A stretch of 64,000 nucleotides of DNA, taken from GJ-E10 sp035625725 (GTDB taxonomy: Bacteria > Pseudomonadota > Gammaproteobacteria > Burkholderiales > Burkholderiaceae_F). A program made the position numbers and the translations under genes. A model generated the notes under the pieces. That model searched no databases. It saw only the letters and a program-made list of their open reading frames with translations, and was not told where the DNA came from. This document shows, one piece after another, positions 34,742 through 43,527 of this stretch (position 1 is the first letter of the stretch; each line of letters starts with the position of its first letter). The DNA is taken from positions 1-64,000 of the forward strand of contig DASPPB010000026.1 of NCBI GenBank assembly GCA_035625725.1. The letters run 5' to 3'.

Positions 34742-35752
34742 TTACCGGCTGGCCGGTGGAATGTTCGCTTCCGATCCGTGTACCCAGCGTCTCGCGGCCG
34801 CGCATAGCGATTGCACAAATTCCTCGAGCCGGTCCGCAGCTAGTTCGTGAATGCCCGCCGCACCGGCACGGCCGGCGCCGCCAAAACGCCGACACAGCTG
34901 ATCGGCATCATCCCCGGGTTCGGGTGCAATGGCGCGGGCCACGCGCAGGCTCACTCGCAGACCACCACTGTCGGTTTCCATGACGACTGCACACGTGCGC
35001 CGCTCGTCGGATTGGGCTAGACGGTTTGCCAGCGTGCCGATAACACGTCGGCTCCAGGCGGCCTTGGGAAGGCGGTGCACGCTGCAGTAGGCGTCCTGGT
35101 GAATAGGAGGCAGTTGCCGCGCCGCATCCAAGTCGGCGGCCATGCAATCGAGCAGCGCGCCTATGACTGGTTCGGAAGCAAACAGGGCCAGGGGGTCCGC
35201 ATAGCGGTGGACAACTCCAAAGAGTTCGCGCGGATGGATCATCACATCGGCCTCGGTTTCACCGTAGCCGTTGTAATTGAGCGCTTCGCCCAGCGCACAG
35301 AGTTTCGACCGCTGGTTCGTATCAAATCCAGCGGCGTCCGCAAGCTTCGCGGCGGTACCCGGCAATCCGTCGCCGAACGCGGCGACGATGGCCCAGGAGC
35401 GAAAGCGGCCACCTAAGTACTGATCGACCAGCGTGCTCGTGCAGACCTGCGCCGAAGGATCAATCCAGGTTTGCAAACGCGGGTGTCGCGGAATGAAGTG
35501 CGCTATGTGGTGATCAAAGTAGTGCACCTCGGCCCCCTGCGACAAGAGTCGCAATAGAGCATCCCGATTGCGATCAAGCGACACGTCGAGTACGGTCACG
35601 ATGCTTTGCGAATCGGCTTGAACACGCGCAAGCAAATCGATTTCGCGCTTTAAGCCCGTGACGAGTTCACTTTCGACGGGGTCGGCAAGACGTAATTGAT
35701 GAAGCGCGCACAGTCCGTCCGCGTCCCCGTTAAAGACATCGATGAAGCGCAT
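34742..35752 (-). CDS. DHH-superfamily phosphoesterase, 336 aa
   Basis: The N-terminus MRFIDVFNGDADGLCALHQ carries the metal-binding DADG motif, TVLDVSLDRN gives a second Asp, and EVHYFDHHIAHF is the DHH motif. The C-terminal DHHA1-like domain ends with RRFGGAGRAGAAGIHEL, the glycine-rich substrate-binding loop, though the usual GGGHxxAAG is altered to GGAGRAGAAG, with no His. These enzymes cleave phosphodiesters or phosphoanhydrides of nucleotides, for example short oligoribonucleotides or cyclic dinucleotide products. No signal peptide. It is convergent with the hibernation-factor gene. Confidence 0.82.
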   Translation of the reverse strand: MRFIDVFNGDADGLCALHQLRLADPVESELVTGLKREIDLLARVQADSQSIVTVLDVSLDRNRDALLRLLSQGAEVHYFDHHIAHFIPRHPRLQTWIDPSAQVCTSTLVDQYLGGRFRSWAIVAAFGDGLPGTAAKLADAAGFDTNQRSKLCALGEALNYNGYGETEADVMIHPRELFGVVHRYADPLALFASEPVIGALLDCMAADLDAARQLPPIHQDAYCSVHRLPKAAWSRRVIGTLANRLAQSDERRTCAVVMETDSGGLRVSLRVARAIAPEPGDDADQLCRRFGGAGRAGAAGIHELAADRLEEFVQSLCAAARRWVHGSEANIPPASR

Positions 35753-36023
35753 GACCTAAGTCTACGGGATCGGCCAAGCGGGTAGGCGGTTCCGCGCAAC
35801 TGTGCGCGGCTGGTCTACCGCAGCACTCCGCAAAAAGCCGATCGCGCATGCTCAGGCATCTGCGCCGCCCGCCCGGGCGCGAAACGAAGCAGTGGGGGAG
35901 CGTCGGGTCCGGCCTTCCATGAGGCGGGGCGGCCGCGGTCTGCGATCGGCTGCGACAATCTTGCTGGAGCGAGACCAGTCGATCCGCAACGCAAGAAGAA
36001 GTTTTCAAGCGCCGCGCAGGTTC

Positions 36024-36977
36024 TCAGAGGCGCTCCTCGCTCAACTCACGGATTGCCGCGGCAAACAGCGGTGCTGATCCGACGACCTCCAGGGCGGAAC
36101 TGGCGAAGGATTGCGGGAGTCGGAACGGTGGAATGGAGTCGCTCACGAACAAGCGCTCAATTGGCGCCGAACCGAGCACCGCGGCAGCTTCTCCGACAAA
36201 AAGACCGTGCGCCGAAAATGCAAACACGCGTCGGGCGCCGGCCTCCTTTAATGCCGTGGCTGCCCGGGCAATCGTCGTACCGGTCGCAATAATGTCATCG
36301 AACACGAACACGGTCGCAGCGCTGACGTCCCCGACGACCTGGGTGCTGCCGCCAACCGTCCCGCCGCTGCGGCTTTTGTCCATAAAGACCTGCCCCAGGC
36401 GGCGTCCGAGTCGCGGCGCCAGCGCCTGCTGCCAGAGCGTGACGCGTTTCACGCCCCCGGGGTCAGGCGACGCGAGTACCAACGGACCGCCATCGTCATA
36501 GCTTGCTACAAATCGATCAAATAACGAGTGACTTTGCAAATGCACGGTGCGACAGCGAAAGCCGTTGTCAAACGCGGCCGGGTTGTGTACCTCCAGGCTA
36601 AGCAGGACGTCCGTGCCAACGGCTTCCAGAAGCTGTGCGACATAGCGCGAGCCGATAGGATCGTGGGGCTGCGTGCGCCGGTCCTTACGCGCGTACGCAA
36701 GATATGGCACCACCGCTGTTACGCGTGCCGCGCCGTGGTCGCGCAACGTGGCTAGGAAAAAGAGCAGACGCAGGAGTTTGTCCGGACCGTCTTGCTCGGG
36801 GCCACCGTGCAGACTCTGCACGACGAATGTGTCTTGTCCCCGCACCTCTACCAAGGGACGGCTTTTGTGTTCGCCGTCTTCAAAGGAGCGCTCCTCATGC
36901 GCGCTCAGCGGGACACCCAGCAGCTCGGCCAGTTTTGTCCCAAAATCCTGCGTGGCACTCAGAGCAAAGATCAACAT
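36024..36977 (-). CDS. Ribose-phosphate diphosphokinase homologue, 317 aa
   Basis: The product has two phosphoribosyltransferase-type domains as in PRPP synthetase. The N-terminal part starts LIFALSATQDFGTKLAELLG and has SFEDGEHKSRPLVEVRG. The ATP/flexible-loop region reads PYLAYARKDRRTQPHDPIGSRYVAQLLE, and the PRPP-binding loop is VFVFDDIIATGTTIARAA. It differs in many positions from the housekeeping enzyme (for example, the usual VDDMxDTGGT is changed), so it is likely a second, specialised copy. The ATG at 36977 gives the normal N-terminus. It lies between the DHH and universal stress genes, an association that suggests nucleotide salvage or alarmone-related metabolism in dormancy, as inference. 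Confidence 0.82.
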   Translation of the reverse strand: MLIFALSATQDFGTKLAELLGVPLSAHEERSFEDGEHKSRPLVEVRGQDTFVVQSLHGGPEQDGPDKLLRLLFFLATLRDHGAARVTAVVPYLAYARKDRRTQPHDPIGSRYVAQLLEAVGTDVLLSLEVHNPAAFDNGFRCRTVHLQSHSLFDRFVASYDDGGPLVLASPDPGGVKRVTLWQQALAPRLGRRLGQVFMDKSRSGGTVGGSTQVVGDVSAATVFVFDDIIATGTTIARAATALKEAGARRVFAFSAHGLFVGEAAAVLGSAPIERLFVSDSIPPFRLPQSFASSALEVVGSAPLFAAAIRELSEERL

Positions 36978-37148
36978 ACGCTGGCCCACCGCCGCTTGGC
37001 GTCGATTGTGCGCAATCGCAGAGAGGGTCGACGTGTGGCGATTCGGTTTGCCCCTTGCATTGGGCTCCGAAACGGCGTCGAACATCCGCCCGCTCGGGCG
37101 AACCCCGCGTACCTCGAGCAATCCGAGCTGCGGTGGCGTCGCACGCGA

Positions 37149-38033
37149 TCAGTGAGACAAGAGTACGGGAATCCCAACACCGTTGAGCACATGGCGCGTC
37201 GCCCCCCCGAAGATGAGTTCGCGCGCGCGACTATGTCCGTAAGCCCCCATTACGAGAAGATCCGCGCCCGCCTGCGTTGCGGTTGCAACGATTGCCTGTG
37301 CGCTCGGCTGCCCTACTGCTTCGGGTGTGCAGGTCTGCGTCTGCACGCCGTGCCAGCGCAGTTGCTCAGCGAGAGCTTCACAGGACAGTTTTGCTGCTGC
37401 CACGGCAGAGGCATCTTCCGGAAAGGACAGCACGATGACTTTGGTGGCCTGTGCGAGCAGTGGCATGGCGGCCGTGACCGCATGCGCCGCCTCGGCCGTC
37501 TCCTTCCAGGCAACCGCGATCGTCGATCCGATCGACTTTGGCGGTTGCGACGGTGCCAGCAGGAGCGGGCGGCCACTGGCCATTAGCAAGGAACCGATGT
37601 CGTCGACAAAAAGATCGCCGCCTCCCGTGGAGCGCGCCACAACGACAAGTTCGTGGAAGCGTCCGAAGGCGATGGTGGTATCGCGCGCATCCCCGGCAAC
37701 CTCGCGCCAGCTCGCCGATATGTCGTTGCCCACCGCCAAAGCGTCCGTGACGCGCAGGTTGCGGTGTTTGCAAAACGCATCAAAGTTTTGACGAGCCAAA
37801 AGCGCTCGCGCACGGTCGGCATCAATTAGGGCCTGCTGGAGCTGCGGCGAGACGGGCAGCGTCCCCGCCGCAAAACCGATGCCATCGGCGGCGTCGACAA
37901 GAAGCTGCAGCGAATCGATCTGCACGTACAGACACGCGATGTGGCTGTTAAAGCGACTGGCGACCAGATAGCTAGATTCGAGCACGACCGCGTCGTTACT
38001 CGATCCCGTGATCTTGGCGAGTATGGTCTTCAT
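37149..38033 (-). CDS. Universal stress protein with two Usp domains, 294 aa
   Basis: Two tandem Usp alpha/beta domains are seen. The first starts MKTILAKITGSSNDAVVLESSYLVASRFNSHIACLYV. The second starts STIAVAWKETAEAAHAVTAAMPLLAQATKVIVLSF and ends with the nucleotide-binding pattern LLVMGAYGHSRARELIFGGATRHVL (G-2x-G-9x-G-S/T type), so the C-terminal domain may bind ATP. A perfect FNR-type box TTGACTGCGGTCAA lies about 75 bases upstream, fitting low-oxygen induction known for several usp genes. The ATG at 38033 follows a weak ribosome binding site (GGGGACGACACAGCC). The PRPP synthetase homologue follows on the same strand. Confidence 0.88.
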   Translation of the reverse strand: MKTILAKITGSSNDAVVLESSYLVASRFNSHIACLYVQIDSLQLLVDAADGIGFAAGTLPVSPQLQQALIDADRARALLARQNFDAFCKHRNLRVTDALAVGNDISASWREVAGDARDTTIAFGRFHELVVVARSTGGGDLFVDDIGSLLMASGRPLLLAPSQPPKSIGSTIAVAWKETAEAAHAVTAAMPLLAQATKVIVLSFPEDASAVAAAKLSCEALAEQLRWHGVQTQTCTPEAVGQPSAQAIVATATQAGADLLVMGAYGHSRARELIFGGATRHVLNGVGIPVLLSH

Positions 38034-38107
38034 GGCTGTGTCGTCCCCGGGGTACAGTGCTCGATCATGCCGGCGCGGCAAGTTTGAGCGTTTGTCGATT
38101 CGTGCGC

Positions 38108-38121
38108 TTGACTGCGGTCAA
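38108..38121. promoter_or_regulatory. FNR/Anr-type operator upstream of the universal stress gene
   Basis: TTGACTGCGGTCAA is a perfect TTGAC-N4-GTCAA palindrome. Its centre is about 81 bases before the universal stress protein ATG, matching the distance (about 80) of the box before the phasin ATG. A CATGAT -10-like element lies 38 bases downstream of the box, the same interval as in the phasin promoter. Confidence 0.62.
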
Positions 38122-38224
38122 TGACCACCGTCGCAGCCCCGGTACGGCCGGGCCCAGGCATTGGGAAATTGCACCATCTCTCGGGGCCCGTTGGGCACGG
38201 TTCGCTATGAGCAAGCACCGCGGG

Positions 38225-38671
38225 CTACTTGGGGTCCGCACCCATATCAATGGGCTTGCCTTGGGAAAGCGACGTGACATAAGCAACGAGGGAATTGAGT
38301 TCGTCACTGCCGTAAGCGGGTGCGTGACCGTTGAGCGCACCCCCGACGCAGACGCGCACCTGGTCCGCGAGGGTGATCAGTTTGTGATCGTCCTCGGAGA
38401 TCCGCGGAAAGATCGCGGCGGCGTTCGATAGGCTGGGGATGGGCTCGCCGTCGGGGCGCTGACCCTGCCGTGTGCCGCCGCCCAAGTGGCAGCTCTCGCA
38501 GACTCGGCCGCGCCCACCGAACGTTTCGTGAAAAAACAGCTCCTTGCCGTGGGCTATGGCCTGTTGGAGCTGCGGGTCGGCCGCCCACGCCGGCGCCGAT
38601 GCCATCACAGACACTGCCCAAAGGGCTCCACACATACGCCTGCCGTGGTAGGCAAAACCCCTACGACCCAT
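38225..38671 (-). CDS. Periplasmic monohaem cytochrome c-like protein, 148 aa
   Basis: A signal peptide ends at SAPAWA (residues 25-30). The mature domain has HGKELFFHETFGGRGRVCESCHLGGGTRQG with the haem-binding CESCH (Cys58, Cys61, His62), a later CVGGALNGHAP and the helical C-terminal segment ELNSLVAYVTSLSQGKPIDMG. The class I cytochrome c fold is likely, with a possible axial Met in IDMG. The start at 38671 follows a strong GGGGGAGG. The position next to acyl-CoA ligase and stress genes gives no clear electron-transfer partner. Size and the extra Cys at about 110 resemble SoxX-like or DUF-type small cytochromes, but I cannot decide. Confidence 0.82.
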   Translation of the reverse strand: MGRRGFAYHGRRMCGALWAVSVMASAPAWAADPQLQQAIAHGKELFFHETFGGRGRVCESCHLGGGTRQGQRPDGEPIPSLSNAAAIFPRISEDDHKLITLADQVRVCVGGALNGHAPAYGSDELNSLVAYVTSLSQGKPIDMGADPK

Positions 38672-38893
38672 GGTGCCTCCCCCCGCGTTACTCGCGACAT
38701 GTCCGCTGATACCGAAAAAATCCTATCGCGAACGCGCAGACCTGTCTATCTCGTCTATGGCACCCGGCGAGAAATTGCGCACGACGGATAGTTGGGGATT
38801 GGGGGATCGAGCCCCTACCGCGCGATTCAAATCAGATCGCGCTTGCCAATGCGGGGCGATCGAGCGATCGGCCGACGATGAGGAGACTTCGGA

Positions 38894-40453
38894 TCACGTG
38901 GGCTCCAGGCCGCTGGTGATATGGCGTTGGCGCAATTCGCGCTTGAGCACTTTTCCAATTGCGCTGCGCGGCAGCCCGTCGACCACGTAAAGACGCTCCA
39001 GCCGTTGAATCTTGCCGACGTGCGAATTGGTCCACGCGAGGAGATCGGCTTCGGTCAGTGTACTGCCGGGCCGGAGCACCACGAACGCTACGGGGCTCTC
39101 GCCCCATCGCCGCGAGGGCACACCGACGACCGCGGTTTCGGCGACTTCGGCGTGCGTGCGCAGCACGCCCTCGAGGTCGCTCGGATAAACGTTGAAGCCG
39201 CCGCTGATGAGCATGTCCTTTTTGCGATCGAGCAGGACCAAAAAACCGTCCTCGTCAAAGCGTCCGATGTCCCCGGTGCGAATGAAGCGTCTGCCGTGTT
39301 GATCGAACCACTCGGCCTCGCGCGTTCGCTCCGGCCGACGGTGGTAGCCGGTCATCATGCCCGGCGAATGGCCGACGATTTCGCCCGTAGCGCCCGGGGG
39401 AAGTTCGCGACCCGCGTCGTCGATCAACCGGACATCATGACCCGGAGCAGGACGTCCCACCGTGTGCAGCTTGCTTGGGTAATCGTGCGCGACCAGTATG
39501 CAAGTGCCTCCACCCTCGGTGAGGCCATAGAACTCGATTAACCCGCCCGGCCACCGTCGGAGGACGTCGGCTTTTAGTGACGCGTCGAACGGGGCGCTGG
39601 TACAAAACTTCATCTGCGTGCTCGACAGGTCACGCGAGGCAAATTGCGGCAGCGCCATGATGCGCTGGTATTGCACCGGGACGAGCATCGTGTGGGTCAT
39701 TCGATGCCTCTCGGCCAGGGCGAGGAAGTGTGCGCCATCGAACTTGGGCGACAGCACGATTGTTCCGCCGAACGCAAGGGTGGGAAAGAGCACCACGAGT
39801 GTGGTGTTGGAATACAGGGGCGTGGCCAGCAGGGCCACAGTGTCCGGCCCGTAGCCGAACTTCGAACCGCGATCGACGTGCGCCCATCGCATCCCGTGGG
39901 ATTGCACGATCCCCTTGGGCTCGCCGGTAGTTCCCGAAGAATAGATGATGTTAAACGGAGCTTCAGGCGGCAGCTCCACCGCCCTCGGAGATGCCAGCAC
40001 TGGCAGCAGCCACGACGCGTACGCCCATCCCGGCCCCGTGTCTTGCATTGCGACGCATCGAATGGAGCTTTTTTGCCCGGCGAGCACGCCGATTCCGTCC
40101 GTATCGGCAAACAGGAGGCGCGCTTGGGCATCGGCAAGTACGGAAAGCATGGTGTTGGATGCGGCGCCAAGCGGCAGGGGCACGACAACGACCGCAGCGC
40201 GCAAGGCGCCCAGAAAAACCGCGACGTAACGCAGCGATGTCTGAGAGCAAATCGCGATCGCGTCCCCGGGCGCAATTCCGTCGCGCTGCAGCGACGCGGC
40301 CACGCGGTCCGCGAGCTCGTCGAGCTGCGCATATGTCAGCCTTTCGTCGCCGCAAATGAGGGCGGTGCGCTCCGGGTGATGGCGAGCGTGTTCGCGCAAC
40401 AAATCGGTGATCACCCGGTAGGGCGTTGACGTCTTGGCTGTAGGACCGCTCAC
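38894..40453 (-). CDS. AMP-dependent acyl-CoA synthetase/ligase, 519 aa
   Basis: This ANL-family ligase has P-loop YSSGTTGEPKGIVQSHG, FYGLTEGGG as acyl-adenylate motif, FIRTGDIGRFDEDGFLVLLDRKKDMLISGGFNVYPSDLE in the C-domain, and the catalytic Lys in PRSAIGKVLKREL near the C-terminus. It is similar in size to cyclohexanecarboxyl-CoA or long/medium-chain ligases, and the start region is typical (LLREHARHHPERTALICGDERLTYAQLDELADRVA). The substrate is not readable. The RTG of the hinge region and YHRRPERTREAEWF are of the fatty-acid-ligase kind. It is the third acyl-CoA ligase in the window. It is alone in its transcription unit, upstream of the cytochrome gene on the same strand by 220 bases. 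Confidence 0.88.
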   Translation of the reverse strand: MSGPTAKTSTPYRVITDLLREHARHHPERTALICGDERLTYAQLDELADRVAASLQRDGIAPGDAIAICSQTSLRYVAVFLGALRAAVVVVPLPLGAASNTMLSVLADAQARLLFADTDGIGVLAGQKSSIRCVAMQDTGPGWAYASWLLPVLASPRAVELPPEAPFNIIYSSGTTGEPKGIVQSHGMRWAHVDRGSKFGYGPDTVALLATPLYSNTTLVVLFPTLAFGGTIVLSPKFDGAHFLALAERHRMTHTMLVPVQYQRIMALPQFASRDLSSTQMKFCTSAPFDASLKADVLRRWPGGLIEFYGLTEGGGTCILVAHDYPSKLHTVGRPAPGHDVRLIDDAGRELPPGATGEIVGHSPGMMTGYHRRPERTREAEWFDQHGRRFIRTGDIGRFDEDGFLVLLDRKKDMLISGGFNVYPSDLEGVLRTHAEVAETAVVGVPSRRWGESPVAFVVLRPGSTLTEADLLAWTNSHVGKIQRLERLYVVDGLPRSAIGKVLKRELRQRHITSGLEPT

Positions 40454-40978
40454 CGGCCGACCCTCCGGGCGCTGCTCATGGCAACAGGCGGACTCGATTG
40501 CCAGATCCTATGGACGGTTTATAAGTTCGGTCAAAGGCAAGTTGCATGGCAGCAAACTGCGCGCCCTTTCGGTGTGAAAGCCGGGCGAATGATTCGGACC
40601 GGTGTTCCTTGGCCGTGAATCCGCCCGCGGGCGCGGTGCGTCCGATCATACCGATTTGCGCGTATTGCGGGCGCAATGCGTGTCGGCCAATGCTGGCTGG
40701 GCTCCAGATCGAGGGTCGATGAAACCGCGGGCTCGTGTCCGACGAACAAGGGCGGGCAAGGAGCGATCGGGTGTTTGCCGCGGACTTCGGCGGTGCCTGG
40801 GCGTATATGCGGGGGTCTTCTGGCGCGCTATGATAATTGCGATGCGCGCACGGGTGCCCAGTAAGAAGAATGCGAGTGCGCGGGGCGGATGTCCCTTCGA
40901 CGGCGCGGGTGACCGGGTCGAGTTGGATCGATAAGTTCCGCCGGGGACACATCGACGGACATCACATTGGGGGGAGAC
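40454..40978. other. Divergent intergenic region, nothing recognised
   Basis: No frame with protein-like content, no FNR-type box and no clear promoter was seen. A 34-codon frame near 40820-40935 has no ribosome binding site and is not called. Confidence 0.45.
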
Positions 40979-41572
40979 GTGCAGCGCGCAGACTATCGAC
41001 CGTTAAAGGCGTCGAAGGCTCCGGAGGGGACGGGCGTTCATCAGCCGGGTACCTATACCACTGTGGCTGTCGATTCCCCGGCAATCAGCGTGATGACCGA
41101 CCTGCGTCAGGTGAGTGCGGCAACAATTCACGCGGAGGAGTCACTGACCGAGGCGACCCGTACCATGATCTCCCGGGGAGTGCGTCTGTTGCTTGTCCTT
41201 GGATCGACCGGGGAACTGGTTGGCCTGATTACTGCCCGCGACACCAGCGGGGAAGGCCCGATAAAGTTGCTGCAGGAACGTCGCGCGAAATTCGGGGAAC
41301 TTCGTGTCACGGATCTGATGGTGCCCAGACGGGACATAGAAATTCTTGATCTGGCCGATGTGCTTCGCTCCCAGGTGGGTCACATCGTATCGACGCTCAA
41401 GGCTTCGGGGCGACAGCATGCGCTCGTGGCCGACCGCGATGCCGCGACGGGGGAAACGCGAATCCGCGGCGTTTTTTCTGCGACCCAGATCGGCAGACAG
41501 CTGGGAATCGCGGTTCAGCCCTTTGAAGTGGCCAATACGTTCGCCGAGATCGAGAAGGCGCTGTACGACTGA
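40979..41572 (+). CDS. CBS-domain pair protein, 197 aa
   Basis: Two CBS motifs form a Bateman module. The first spans about residues 35-85 (ATIHAEESLTEATRTMISRGVRLLLVLGSTGELVGLITARD), the second about 105-170 (VTDLMVPRRDIEILDLADVLRSQVGHIVSTLKASGRQHALVADRD followed by TRIRGVFSATQIGRQLG). Such modules bind adenine nucleotides and regulate partner proteins; here no catalytic domain is attached. The N-terminus is uncertain. GTG 40979 is annotated; TTG 40967 is in frame too, while GGGGAG sits too close to the GTG. The gene stands alone. Confidence 0.8.
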   Translation: MQRADYRPLKASKAPEGTGVHQPGTYTTVAVDSPAISVMTDLRQVSAATIHAEESLTEATRTMISRGVRLLLVLGSTGELVGLITARDTSGEGPIKLLQERRAKFGELRVTDLMVPRRDIEILDLADVLRSQVGHIVSTLKASGRQHALVADRDAATGETRIRGVFSATQIGRQLGIAVQPFEVANTFAEIEKALYD

Positions 41573-41837
41573 ACAGCGTTTCTCGTCGCACGTGCGTACG
41601 CCAGCCATCGCGTCGGTTTGAGGCACGCACTGCTGCGCGGCCCCGCGTTTGCCTGAAAACGCCTCTTTGCTTCGCGCCCCGAGGTCATTCCCGAAGAGAA
41701 AGCTTCGCTCGCGCGGCGCAGGCCATACGCATCACGTCACCGGGCAGAGTCCAAACGATTGGCGCCGCGGCCAAACGCGTCTTGCGGCGCCCGCGCGCGG
41801 AGCAGAAAGTGGGAACTGTGCCCAAGCCGTGTGTTTG

Positions 41838-41978
41838 GAAAAGGTGAGGGACCCAGGTGGTCCCTCCCGCGGCGAGGCACCCATCTCCCGGCAAAGGGCA
41901 TACCGCCCTTGCGCCTGTCGCTGCCCCAAGGCGACGGATTCTCCGTGGTCGACGGGGAGTTGCTAGTGCCTCAACCGC
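41838..41978 (-). ncRNA. Candidate FNR-controlled small RNA, about 140 nt
   Basis: Downstream of the FNR-type box at 42012-42025, in the minus direction, -10-like hexamers (CACACT or TACATA, 41980-41990) lie at near-class-II distance. The following sequence folds locally: AAGGGC and GCCCTT around a 5-base loop (about 41896-41912), then a perfect 8-bp stem at 41846-41866 followed by ACCTTTTCC. No good protein frame covers it. I infer a small transcript starting near 41973-41978 and ending near 41838. There is no match to a family I know. Confidence 0.4.
41846..41866 (-). terminator. Intrinsic-terminator-like hairpin with T4 tail
   Basis: GAGGGACC and GGTCCCTC form a perfect 8-bp stem around a 5-base loop; on the minus strand it is followed by ACCTTTTCC. 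The T-stretch is short and offset by three bases, so termination may be inefficient. On the plus strand no T-run follows. Confidence 0.45.
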
Positions 41979-42011
41979 GTATGTAGTGTGCAGGCTGGCA
42001 CAAAGGCCGTG

Positions 42012-42025
42012 TTGATTTTCGTCAA
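42012..42025. promoter_or_regulatory. FNR/Anr-type operator in a gene-free region
   Basis: TTGATTTTCGTCAA is the exact reverse complement of the 14-mer at 25889-25902 and is a full FNR-family consensus. No protein gene starts near it on either strand; a candidate small RNA lies to its left. Confidence 0.62.
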
Positions 42026-42366
42026 CCGAAGAAGAGCAAATTACGCGTTTGCGTGCGAGCTCCGATCTCGGCAGCGACGCGGTTCGCTGCAACCGTGCAA
42101 GCGTCGCGATGACGAGGGGCGGTTGCACCGAATCGAGCGTCAAGCTTGTTCTCACCCGATCCTTGTGTGAGTCGCCACAAAAAGATGTCTCGGATGCAAT
42201 GATTGTCCGTTGTGTCGCGCAGGGGGAGTCGGATTCCCGAAAACCATGGACCCCGGTGCACGCCGAAGGCGAACCGCGTGTTGCGCCAAAGGGTGTGCCG
42301 GCAAGACCGCTCAGGGCAAAGGAGTCGTTACGAGGGCAAAGCGCGCGCAACCGGAGGCCGCAATCG

Positions 42367-43527
42367 CTACGAGCCTTCGCGGGCCCAAGCTTCGCCTGAC
42401 CGGCGAGGCCGTCCATACAACGCCGGGGACTGGGCCGCGTCTGTTCTCGCTGACGACGGATTCCGTTCCGGCGAATGGGCATTGCGCGCGCGTCCCATGA
42501 CGGAGCGGCCGCCGGCGACCTGACGGATCATCGCCATCAGCGCCTTCATTTGAGTGCCCGATTTTTGATCAAAGTCCATTCCGTACAAACCAAACCAGTC
42601 CCAGCAACCAAAGGGGTTGGTCAATGACGCACTTGTCTGCGGGTAGAGCACGATCAGTTCGTTCGTATCAGCCCAGCGGTTATACCCCGTGTTATTGAGG
42701 AAATACGCCCCCGCGATCGCATAGGCCTGCTGACAGCCGTGCAACGCAACGTGCAAACCGCACCGCCGACCCGCGGCGCAGTCGGCCGGGACGTATACCC
42801 AACCGGTGCTGTCCATGCCGGCGTCGCGACCCGCAAACGGCGTTTGATCGAATGCGAGCAAGGTGCCGCGAAGCGTCCCGGTATTGGGTGGCCGCAGCGT
42901 CCCGTAAAACCATCGCAATGCATCGCCAGCGCCGTCGAAGCCACAGTCGCTGATGTAGGGTAGCAACGTAAGGTCGCATGGGCTGTCGCCAGCGCCATCG
43001 AAGGCGGTCGGAAACGTGTGGCTGGCTCCAGCGAGCTCCACATACTTCACGTTTTCGGCGGAATCGAATCCGCCGACATCAACATAAAGACGTTTGACCT
43101 GGCGTGTGACGTTTGGGCCGACCGTATAGTCCTGCTTGCCGCTGAAGATATATATGCGCTGCCTGCCGATGTTCAAGACATTGTCGATTCGGTTGCCGCT
43201 CCAGCTTTTCATGTTGGCGATCGATTCACCGATCTCGGGCACGGCATTGTTCACGCAGCCGAAGACGAGGGCGTGACGGGCACAGTCGTAAGGTCCGCCA
43301 GCAAAGACTCCGACGCCGGCAAAAACCGAGGAGTAGGCAATTCCCATCTGCATTGCAAAAAAACCACCCGCCGAAAAACCCGAGATCGTGATCTGAGTCG
43401 GCTCGACGTTATATGTGCCAAGTACCGGAGCCGCGACTGCAGCCGAACGGATTGCGGCGCCCGCGATGAGAAAGCAGCAAAGTGTTATGGTGCACAGCGG
43501 TCGGGCGAGAAAATGAGCCAATCGCAT
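42367..43527 (-). CDS. Secreted PHB depolymerase with type 2 (circularly permuted) catalytic domain, 386 aa
   Basis: A signal peptide ends near SAAVAA (residues 28-33). The catalytic residues appear in the order lipase box ISGFSAGG (Ser52), GKQDYT (Asp133), GASHTF (His170), with the oxyanion-hole motif ALHGCQQ only at 261-267. In type 1 depolymerases the HGC motif precedes the lipase box, so this is the type 2, circularly permuted form. It hydrolyses extracellular or released poly(3-hydroxybutyrate), or is a related short-chain esterase. There is no fibronectin or substrate-binding domain; the last 35 residues are Arg/Pro/Ser-rich and unlike the family. ATG 43527 gives the signal peptide. It is divergent from the MgtC-like gene. 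Confidence 0.83.
   Translation of the reverse strand: MRLAHFLARPLCTITLCCFLIAGAAIRSAAVAAPVLGTYNVEPTQITISGFSAGGFFAMQMGIAYSSVFAGVGVFAGGPYDCARHALVFGCVNNAVPEIGESIANMKSWSGNRIDNVLNIGRQRIYIFSGKQDYTVGPNVTRQVKRLYVDVGGFDSAENVKYVELAGASHTFPTAFDGAGDSPCDLTLLPYISDCGFDGAGDALRWFYGTLRPPNTGTLRGTLLAFDQTPFAGRDAGMDSTGWVYVPADCAAGRRCGLHVALHGCQQAYAIAGAYFLNNTGYNRWADTNELIVLYPQTSASLTNPFGCWDWFGLYGMDFDQKSGTQMKALMAMIRQVAGGRSVMGRARNAHSPERNPSSARTDAAQSPALYGRPRRSGEAWAREGS

Larger units (their letters stand above)
41573..42366. other. Intergenic region holding a candidate small RNA and an FNR box
   Basis: About 800 bases without a supported protein gene. It holds the FNR-type box at 42012-42025 and, left of it on the minus strand, two strong hairpins and a T-stretch (see separate entries). 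The rest, 42030-42366, shows no recognisable element. Confidence 0.5.

Noticed and set aside
41685..42482. 265-aa minus-strand frame across the intergenic region
   Set aside because: Composition is low-complexity, it overlaps the PHB depolymerase gene, and it has no ribosome binding site.
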